Source: JAISFI01 sp031552335
Lineage (GTDB): Bacteria > Bacteroidota > Bacteroidia > Bacteroidales > Azobacteroidaceae
Length of the DNA: 21,739 nucleotides
Direction: 5' to 3'
Assembly (NCBI GenBank): GCA_031552335.1
Contig: JAVBMQ010000206.1
Location: forward strand, 1 to 21,739
Numbering within the stretch: the first letter of the stretch is position 1; each line of letters begins with the position of its first letter. The translations under genes and the position numbers were made by a program. The notes beneath the pieces are model-generated. The model was not told where the DNA came from. It saw only the letters and a program-made list of their open reading frames with translations, and did not search any database. This document shows positions 16,150 to 21,739 of this stretch, in pieces.

Positions 16150-17198
16150 GTTGTTTGTTTTAAAGTTTTCAGGATTTCGCTGATAGACAGTGTCGCTCCA
16201 CATATGACTTCGTCGCTGGCTCCATAATAAAGATGGATAATATCTCCTTTCACATATTGTCCGTTTGAAAACACTACATTTCCGAAAAATCCGGTTTGTT
16301 CATAAGGAGCAATAGGTTCCATGATCGGTTGTTCGCTACGAGCCATTACCTTTGACGGATCATTGAGATCCAGCAATAAAGCCCCCAGACAATACCTGTG
16401 TTCACGGGTAGCTCCATGATATATTTCCAGCCAACCTTCAGTAGTTCTGATGGGGGCTGCCCCGGCTCCTACACGCGCTTCATCCCACATGCCCGGCCGG
16501 GTAACTGCAATACATTGATGATTTCCCCAATGCAGGCGATCCGGTGATTCGGCCAGCCAGATATAATTTCCTCCCAATTCAGGACTGCTTGGACGGTGTA
16601 AAGCATAATATTTCCCATTGATTTTTTCTTCGAAAAGAGCACAATCTTTGTTGTGTGGAGGAAAGATCATTCCCTTTCTGTCGAAATTTTTCCAATCCTT
16701 AGTAATCATAAGGCCAACACCGACAGCTACCGGTGAAACCTCAGTAAAAGTACAGTAAAATCCATCTTCCATGGTAGCAATACGACAGTCTTCAATACCG
16801 AATTTTTCCAGATCTCCTTTCCCAAAAATGGGAGGATAAGCAGGATTTTCATAAAAATCAGTCCCATTGTCACTAAACACTAATCTCAGATATGAAAGAG
16901 TTGTAAGATAATTTTGTCCTTTGTAATTTATTACCCTTGGGTCGGAAGCATCCAGATTTGGATCATTTTTATCAAAAGAGAGAACTTTAATTTCCCCTTT
17001 ATCGTTATAAACAGGAAAACTGATTTTTCCTTCAATCTGTTTGGGCCTTTCTGCTACCCTGAGCAATAAACATATTTTATTGTTGAAACGGAAAACTCCG
17101 GGATTTAATAAACAGGTGATTTCCATGCCTTCTATTCCGGGACTTAAATCAGAAGGTTTTAACAGCGGATTTTGTTTGTTACGTTGTGCTATATCCAT
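16134..17198 (-). CDS. GH130 beta-mannoside phosphorylase-like enzyme
   Basis: This 354-residue protein lacks a signal peptide, so it is cytosolic. It has the five-bladed propeller pattern of glycoside hydrolase family 130. D137 in GIEDCRI is in the position of the family's catalytic aspartate (EDPRI in many members; here Cys replaces Pro). SDPRV (85-89), LHRPSS (200-205) and IYHGA (259-263) match other family blocks. Basic residues R49, H201 and R202 are where phosphate is bound in phosphorylases, from memory of the family, so phosphorolysis of a beta-mannoside to alpha-mannose 1-phosphate is more likely than hydrolysis. It is the first gene of the PUL operon, with the MFS gene overlapping its end. 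The exact disaccharide cannot be read from the sequence. Confidence 0.9.
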   Translation of the reverse strand: MDIAQRNKQNPLLKPSDLSPGIEGMEITCLLNPGVFRFNNKICLLLRVAERPKQIEGKISFPVYNDKGEIKVLSFDKNDPNLDASDPRVINYKGQNYLTTLSYLRLVFSDNGTDFYENPAYPPIFGKGDLEKFGIEDCRIATMEDGFYCTFTEVSPVAVGVGLMITKDWKNFDRKGMIFPPHNKDCALFEEKINGKYYALHRPSSPELGGNYIWLAESPDRLHWGNHQCIAVTRPGMWDEARVGAGAAPIRTTEGWLEIYHGATREHRYCLGALLLDLNDPSKVMARSEQPIMEPIAPYEQTGFFGNVVFSNGQYVKGDIIHLYYGASDEVICGATLSISEILKTLKQTTCPTN

Positions 17199-17220
17199 AA
17201 CTAATGCTTTTAATTTTTAG

Positions 17221-17228
17221 CAAAGTAA
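17221..17228 (-). promoter_or_regulatory. Weak candidate -7 box of the PUL operon
   Basis: On the minus strand TTACTTTG matches the Bacteroidetes -7 box TAnnTTTG at all but one fixed position. No good -33 box is present at the right spacing, as expected for an activator-dependent promoter. Transcription would begin near 17214, close to the GH130 start codon at 17198. The phased repeats at 17261-17288 would lie about 47-74 bp upstream of that start. Confidence 0.35.
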
Positions 17229-17260
17229 ATAGACAAAGGTCCGGAGAAAGGTACACTTAT

Positions 17261-17288
17261 GTAACATTTAAGTAACATAGCATTACAT
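17261..17288 (-). promoter_or_regulatory. Helically phased direct repeats, candidate operator for the PUL regulator
   Basis: Read on the minus strand, three related heptamers follow each other: ATGTAAT (starting at 17288), ATGTTAC (17278) and ATGTTAC (17267). Their starts are 10 and 11 bp apart, so all lie on one face of the helix. AraC-type DNA-binding domains commonly recognise direct repeats of this kind. The element lies between the divergent GH130 and regulator genes. It is the only sizeable intergenic region upstream of the seven-gene operon. Confidence 0.5.
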
Positions 17289-17367
17289 GGACGGCAAAAT
17301 GTGAAATAATATACCTTTTTGAAAGGAATTGATACTTTTTTCACCATTTTCCGTCAACTATTTTTAT

Positions 17368-17375
17368 TAATTTTG
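17368..17375 (+). promoter_or_regulatory. -7 box of the hybrid two-component regulator gene
   Basis: TAATTTTG fits the Bacteroidetes -7 consensus TAnnTTTG exactly and lies 24 nt before the ATG at 17400. The -33 region has TTTT (17347-17350) rather than TTTG at about the right distance. A 5-bp stem (17385-17389 with 17394-17398) sits directly before the start codon and might reduce translation. Confidence 0.45.
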
Positions 17376-17399
17376 TGATGTATAACTGAGAATTCAGTC

Positions 17400-20300
17400 A
17401 TGAAGAAAATATTGTTTATCCTTTGTGTATATTTAGTTACACTGCATGCTTTTTCGTTTTCTTTCGATATCCGTTATCTAAAGAATAGCGAGGGTCTTTC
17501 AAATAGTTCTGTAAATACAATTTTTCAGGATTCTTCTCAATTGATGTGGTTTGGTACCTGGGATGGATTAAATATGTATGATGGCCGGGAGTTTAAAGTT
17601 TTCAAACCAGAATTGCAATCGCCTTATTCTATCAGTAATAATATTATCAGGAATATACTGGAACAAAGGAACGGTATATTGTGGATTGCAACAGATGATG
17701 GTATCAACAGGTATTCAAAGGAAGACAATAAATTTGAACGTTATTTTTACAAGACTTCGGCTAAAGCGACCTTTAAAGAACAGTCATTCTGTATTGCGAA
17801 AAATTCAAATAATCAGGTATTTGCTGCTGTTCATGGTAGTGATTTGTTTGTTTTTGATGATGTGATGAATACATTCATTCCTATTCCGATTGAGAAAACT
17901 ACATTTATCCGGAAAATCTTTTTTGATAAACAGGACCGGTTGTGGGTGTTGACCGAGGATAGTCTTTTTTTGTTGACTTTTTCCGCTTTGCAAACTCCCG
18001 TAGTACGTCAGAAAATGTTGTTTACATTGGTGAAAAACATTCAGAAGGTTTTTTATGATGAAAACCTTGCGATGTGGATTCAAACTTATGATAATCAATT
18101 GTTTAAGTATGATATGAAGCAAAACCGGATTGAAAAAATATTTGCAGGTGAATTAACAGAGCCGGTTAATGATATGCTTTTTGAAAAGGATAATTGCTTC
18201 CTGGGAACTTCCCGGAATCTTTTTAGTCTCGATTATAAAACAAAACGTATACATACGATATTGCAAAATCTTCCTGTATTGTCTCTTTGCAGAGGTATTC
18301 AAAATATTTTGTGGGTAGGAACCGATGCCCAGGGTGTTTGGATGTTGACACCTCCCAGGGAGAAATTTCACTCATATTCAAAAAAAGATATTCCATCTTT
18401 TGCAGGTAATCCGGTGCGTACTTTTTATGAAGCAGACGATAAGAATTTGTGGTTTGGAACCAAAGGGTCCGGTTTGTTTCTGATAGAAAACAAGACTCCT
18501 GAGGGAATGGTTGTTACTAAAAAGCACTTTACTCAAGAATTGGGTTTACAACATAATTCTGTTTATTCACTTGCAGGAACTTCTGATGTGTGTTGGATAG
18601 GTACAGAAGGAGAGGGGGTTAATTATTATCATTTTTCAAATAACAGTTTAGAATTATTGCAGGTATCTTCTGAAATGAAGAGCCAGAATGCAATCCCTAA
18701 ATGTGTTTATGCTATTTATCCTCAAAATGATACTATTTTGTGGGTGGGTACGAGTGGTTACGGACTTTACAGGCTTATTGTGGATAAACAGACCAACCCT
18801 TACCGGATACAATCCTATAAGCAGTATGTATACCAGGATGAGTTAAATAACCTCAATAATAATATTGTATATTCCATTATTCCTGATGGAGAAACCCATC
18901 TTTGGATTGGGACACGGGGTGGTGGCTTGAATCATTTTGATATCAGGAATGAAAAATTTACCCATTATTGTCATAGCGAGGATACCACTTCGCTCAGTAA
19001 TGACGATGTGCTTTGTTTGTATAAAGATAAGAAAGGAAATTTGTGGGTAGGTACCAGTATCGGCCTAAACCAACTGATCGGAATGAAAAATGATGGGGTT
19101 GTTTTCAAAAGATATACTGAAAATGAAGGTATTCCTAATAATACGATTCACGGCATTCTGGAAGACAGTAATGATAACATATGGATAAGTACCAACAGGG
19201 GGATTGTCCGTTTGTCTCCCGCGACCGGTAAGGTGGTTAGCTATTATCAAAACGACGGTTTGCAGGATAATGAGTTTTCCGACGGAGCTTTTCATTACGG
19301 AAAATATTCCGGATTCCTTTATTTTGGAGGAATCAATGGTTATACAGCATTTGATCCCTCAAAAATTACGGATGGGAGTTATATACCTTCTTTATACTTG
19401 TCTGCATTTTCAGTCAATAACAAAGAAGTCTTGCTGAAAGATTATATGTATATTTCCCGGGGAAAAAGATATCTGGAATTAACAGCCGGAGATAAGTTTT
19501 TCAGTCTCAGGTTTACGCCTCTGGATTATCTGTCTAATGCGAAATGTGAGTTAGCCTATCAATTGGAAAATTATCAGGAAGAATGGGTGATGCTTGGAAC
19601 TTCCAATACAATTGTTTTCAGTAATCTTCCAGCCGGAAATTATACATTGAAAGTCAAGTGTAGCAATGCAGATAAAAGCTGGAGTAAAGATTACTTTATT
19701 CTCCCGATCCATATCCTGCCTCCTTTCTGGTTGACTCCGGTTGCTTATGTAATCTATGTATTTTTGATTTTACTGATTTTGTATATTATCTTCAGGCTGA
19801 CAAGGCAAAGACTTAAAGCAAAACAGGATATTCGCTTACAAAAGCTGGAAAAAGAAAAAATAGAAGAAATCCATCAGGCAAAGTTGCGTTTTTTTACCAA
19901 CATTGCCCATGAGTTTTGTAACTCTCTGACACTTATTTATGGCCCTTGTGAACAGTTGCTTAAGACCAGTGAAAATTTCCAGGTAAGAAAATATACCAAT
20001 ATTATTTATTCCAATGCCGATCGGATGCAAGGCCTGATCCAGCAATTGATGGATTTCAGAAAGGTGGAAACAGGTCATTTGGATGTGAATATAGAGAAAA
20101 TTGATATTCAGGAACTTATTAAATATACTATAGACCATTTTGCGGATGTTGCCGAACAAAAGGATATTCGGGTATATACCGAAATTGCTTCAGAAGTTGC
20201 ATATTGGCCCACAGACCGGAGTGGTTTTGAAAAAATACTTTTCAATCTTCTTTCAAATGCATTTAAATATACTCCGAAAGGAGAAAGTATAACTATAAAG

Positions 20301-21428
20301 ATAAATAAACGGAATGAAAATTTGCTGATGGTTATTACTAATACCGGAATCGGGATTAAACCGGAAGATCAGCAACAGATTTTCAACCGGTTCAAAATGT
20401 TGGATAGATTTGAGACTCAACTATCCAAAGGTGTCATTAGTACCGGGATTGGCCTGGCTTTATGTAAGAGTCTGACCGCATTACTACAGGGTTCTATCCG
20501 GGTAGAGAGTGATTCTGATGAGTCTTCTTCTTTTATTGTTGAATTGCCGGAATTGGAAATTACAAACAAAACTTATCATCAATTAGAGTCTTTGTATCAG
20601 ACTCCATTGGAAGTAAAGGGAAAAATATTTTCTCCCGGGAAAAATGTTAAGGTATTGATTGTGGAAGATGATAAAGATATCAGGGATTTTCTGTCAGATA
20701 CCATGAACGATAAATATACGATAACGGAGGCTTCGGATGGAGTTGAGGCATTGGAACTTTTGAAAAAAGATCTACCGGATATTATTGTTACAGATGTGTA
20801 TATGCCCCGGATGGATGGTATTGAATTTGTACAGAAATTGAAAGAAGTAGAGGTAACGTCTTTTATCCCGGTTATTTTCCTTTCCTCCGAAGGATCAGAT
20901 GATCTTCTGGAGAAAGGTATTCATGCCGGAGTTGATGCATTTTTGAGTAAGCCTTTCCAGGCAAGGCATCTGGAAGCTATGATCGAAAATATCTTGTGGA
21001 AGAGGAAAAAACTGAAAGATTACTATGATTCTCCGATGTCGGGAGTGGAACCTATGGACGGAAAGTTGGTGCATAAAGAAGATAAGGAGTTTATCCTTAC
21101 CCTGACTAAAGTTATTTTTGAGAATCTGGACAAAGAAAAATTATCATTGGATATACTTGCTCATGAAATGGGTATGAGTAAAATCCAGTTGTATAGAAAA
21201 TTGAAAAATATTACTGAACAGACACCCACAGAATTTATCCGTCAGATCCGGTTGAAACATGCGGAAAAATTACTGAAAAGTACAAATAAAACGGTGCAAG
21301 AGATTATGTACAGTTGTGGATTTAACAATAAAACTTATTTTTACCGGGAGTTTGCCAAGCAGTATCATCAAACGCCGAAAGAGTACAGGAATAAATCGGT
21401 TAATACTCAAAGAGAGCGGGAAGTATAA
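17400..21428 (+). CDS. Hybrid two-component system regulator (HTCS)
   Basis: This 1342-residue inner-membrane sensor-regulator combines histidine kinase, receiver and DNA-binding parts in one chain. In order it has a signal peptide (about 1-20) and a periplasmic Reg_prop beta-propeller with at least eight clear blade motifs such as LWIGTRGGGLN. A Y_Y_Y domain (about 700-775) and one membrane helix (about 777-801) follow. The HisKA domain has H837 in AHEFCNSLTLIYGP, and the HATPase domain has NLLSNAFKYTP, NTGIGI and STGIGLAL. The receiver (about 1081-1195) has phosphoacceptor D1132 and K1184 and carries VEDDKD. An AraC-type helix-turn-helix domain (about 1240-1335) completes it. The H-box departs from the usual HEFRTPLT. 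It is divergent from the PUL operon and is its likely activator, sensing a periplasmic oligosaccharide. The usual length is 1300-1400 residues. Confidence 0.96.
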   Translation: MKKILFILCVYLVTLHAFSFSFDIRYLKNSEGLSNSSVNTIFQDSSQLMWFGTWDGLNMYDGREFKVFKPELQSPYSISNNIIRNILEQRNGILWIATDDGINRYSKEDNKFERYFYKTSAKATFKEQSFCIAKNSNNQVFAAVHGSDLFVFDDVMNTFIPIPIEKTTFIRKIFFDKQDRLWVLTEDSLFLLTFSALQTPVVRQKMLFTLVKNIQKVFYDENLAMWIQTYDNQLFKYDMKQNRIEKIFAGELTEPVNDMLFEKDNCFLGTSRNLFSLDYKTKRIHTILQNLPVLSLCRGIQNILWVGTDAQGVWMLTPPREKFHSYSKKDIPSFAGNPVRTFYEADDKNLWFGTKGSGLFLIENKTPEGMVVTKKHFTQELGLQHNSVYSLAGTSDVCWIGTEGEGVNYYHFSNNSLELLQVSSEMKSQNAIPKCVYAIYPQNDTILWVGTSGYGLYRLIVDKQTNPYRIQSYKQYVYQDELNNLNNNIVYSIIPDGETHLWIGTRGGGLNHFDIRNEKFTHYCHSEDTTSLSNDDVLCLYKDKKGNLWVGTSIGLNQLIGMKNDGVVFKRYTENEGIPNNTIHGILEDSNDNIWISTNRGIVRLSPATGKVVSYYQNDGLQDNEFSDGAFHYGKYSGFLYFGGINGYTAFDPSKITDGSYIPSLYLSAFSVNNKEVLLKDYMYISRGKRYLELTAGDKFFSLRFTPLDYLSNAKCELAYQLENYQEEWVMLGTSNTIVFSNLPAGNYTLKVKCSNADKSWSKDYFILPIHILPPFWLTPVAYVIYVFLILLILYIIFRLTRQRLKAKQDIRLQKLEKEKIEEIHQAKLRFFTNIAHEFCNSLTLIYGPCEQLLKTSENFQVRKYTNIIYSNADRMQGLIQQLMDFRKVETGHLDVNIEKIDIQELIKYTIDHFADVAEQKDIRVYTEIASEVAYWPTDRSGFEKILFNLLSNAFKYTPKGESITIKINKRNENLLMVITNTGIGIKPEDQQQIFNRFKMLDRFETQLSKGVISTGIGLALCKSLTALLQGSIRVESDSDESSSFIVELPELEITNKTYHQLESLYQTPLEVKGKIFSPGKNVKVLIVEDDKDIRDFLSDTMNDKYTITEASDGVEALELLKKDLPDIIVTDVYMPRMDGIEFVQKLKEVEVTSFIPVIFLSSEGSDDLLEKGIHAGVDAFLSKPFQARHLEAMIENILWKRKKLKDYYDSPMSGVEPMDGKLVHKEDKEFILTLTKVIFENLDKEKLSLDILAHEMGMSKIQLYRKLKNITEQTPTEFIRQIRLKHAEKLLKSTNKTVQEIMYSCGFNNKTYFYREFAKQYHQTPKEYRNKSVNTQREREV

Positions 21429-21452
21429 AATAAAAAAGATATAGAGATAGAT

Positions 21453-21503
21453 CAAAAAGAAGGCGGACAAATATTGGATGGATATTTTCTCGCCTTCTTT
21501 TTG
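21453..21503. terminator. Bidirectional intrinsic terminator
   Basis: A perfect 13-bp stem has arms at 21453-21465 and 21491-21503 around a 25-nt loop. The outer part is A-rich on the left and T-rich on the right, so each strand ends the stem in a T-run. It lies 24 nt after the HTCS stop and 23 nt after the stop of the minus-strand gene at 21527, and so serves two convergent genes. Confidence 0.8.
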
Positions 21504-21526
21504 TTATGGAAATATGGTATTGTCGT

Positions 21527-21739
21527 TTATTCTTTTTTTCTTCTTTTTACTATGCTATATATGCAAGCTAACAAAGCCAGTATTATTCCCCCTTCTGCAA
21601 CCGGAGAAGATGGGTTTGGATCGCCTCCCCCGGTTGTAGGAGGTTTTACTTTGAGTACCGGTTCATCTGAGAAGAAGGAAGATCCGGAAGTGATGGTTTG
21701 TTGTTCTGTTTGATCTTGTTTCAGCATTTTTGTTTCTGA
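21527..21739 (-). CDS. C-terminal end of a small membrane-tailed protein, partial
   Basis: Seventy residues are visible and the frame stays open to the window edge. An ATG at 21727 could be a start, but upstream codons continue without a stop, so the gene may begin outside. The visible part has a polar Ser/Thr/Gln-rich stretch, then a Gly/Pro-rich linker (TTGGGDPNPSSP). It ends in a tripartite tail: PVAEGG, a hydrophobic helix (IILALLACIYSIV) and the basic end KRRKKE. This resembles C-terminal sorting or anchoring signals that combine a short motif, a transmembrane segment and a basic cluster. I do not recognise the family. The bidirectional terminator just downstream supports a real minus-strand gene here. 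A plus-strand frame over the same bases (21474-21713) starts inside the terminator and is less credible. Confidence 0.45.
   Translation of the reverse strand, partial: SETKMLKQDQTEQQTITSGSSFFSDEPVLKVKPPTTGGGDPNPSSPVAEGGIILALLACIYSIVKRRKKE

Noticed and set aside
16150..16203. Upstream ATG of the MFS gene
   Set aside because: It would overlap the GH130 gene by 70 nt and add a polar tail not expected in the family. The ATG at 16149 is a better start.
16134..17198. GH130 as a secreted hydrolase instead of a phosphorylase
   Set aside because: There is no signal peptide, and basic residues in the presumed phosphate site (R49, H201, R202) are kept. An assay would settle it.
21474..21713. Plus-strand reading frame of 79 codons after the HTCS gene
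   Set aside because: It starts within the loop of the bidirectional terminator and is antisense to the more plausible minus-strand gene.
1..21739. tRNA, rRNA, insertion sequence or prophage elements
   Set aside because: No cloverleaf-like sequence, rRNA segment, transposase, integrase or flanking target duplication was seen.

Overview
The window looks like a Bacteroidota chromosome, most likely order Bacteroidales. The reasons are a SusC/SusD pair, a hybrid two-component regulator with a beta-propeller sensor, a type IX secretion (T9SS) C-terminal sorting domain, promoter boxes of the TAnnTTTG type, no Shine-Dalgarno sequences, and moderately AT-rich DNA. The T9SS tail points towards a Porphyromonadaceae, Tannerellaceae or Dysgonomonadaceae-like lineage rather than classical Bacteroides, but the genus cannot be fixed from this sequence.

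Left end (1-4210). A GC-rich cluster of palindromes (12-57) and a hierarchical tandem repeat (about 60-269) lie downstream of purN, which is on the minus strand. Divergent from purN is a housekeeping operon, acpP-fabF-rnc, driven by a good Bacteroidetes promoter at 951-980. It is followed by a separate outer-membrane beta-barrel gene (3449-4210).

Centre (4222-17198). Seven minus-strand genes are packed tightly enough to be one operon of about 13 kb. In transcription order they are: a cytosolic GH130 beta-mannoside phosphorylase-like enzyme, an MFS sugar transporter, a lipoprotein of an unassigned enzyme-like family, a SusC-type TonB-dependent transporter, a SusD-like lipoprotein, a FIVAR-LamG lipoprotein, and a 1033-residue T9SS-exported protein. 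The last protein carries the same unassigned domain as the lipoprotein, extended by Ig-like, LamG and sorting domains. This is a polysaccharide utilisation locus (PUL) in which the only recognisable CAZyme is GH130. The paralogous pair (4222-7323 and 13123-14847) are therefore the best candidates for the enzymes that cut the glycan outside the cytosol.

Right end (17199-21739). A 201-bp divergent intergenic region holds helically phased direct repeats (17261-17288), the likely operator of the PUL. The hybrid two-component regulator (17400-21428) reads away from it. A strong bidirectional terminator follows, then the C-terminal end of a small minus-strand membrane-tailed protein that runs off the window.

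Proposed working model (inference): SusD and the LamG lipoprotein capture a mannose-containing glycan at the surface. The T9SS-secreted and lipoprotein paralogues cleave it outside the cell or in the periplasm, SusC imports oligosaccharides, the MFS carrier takes a small beta-mannoside into the cytosol, and GH130 phosphorolyses it to mannose 1-phosphate. The regulator senses a periplasmic oligosaccharide and switches on the operon.
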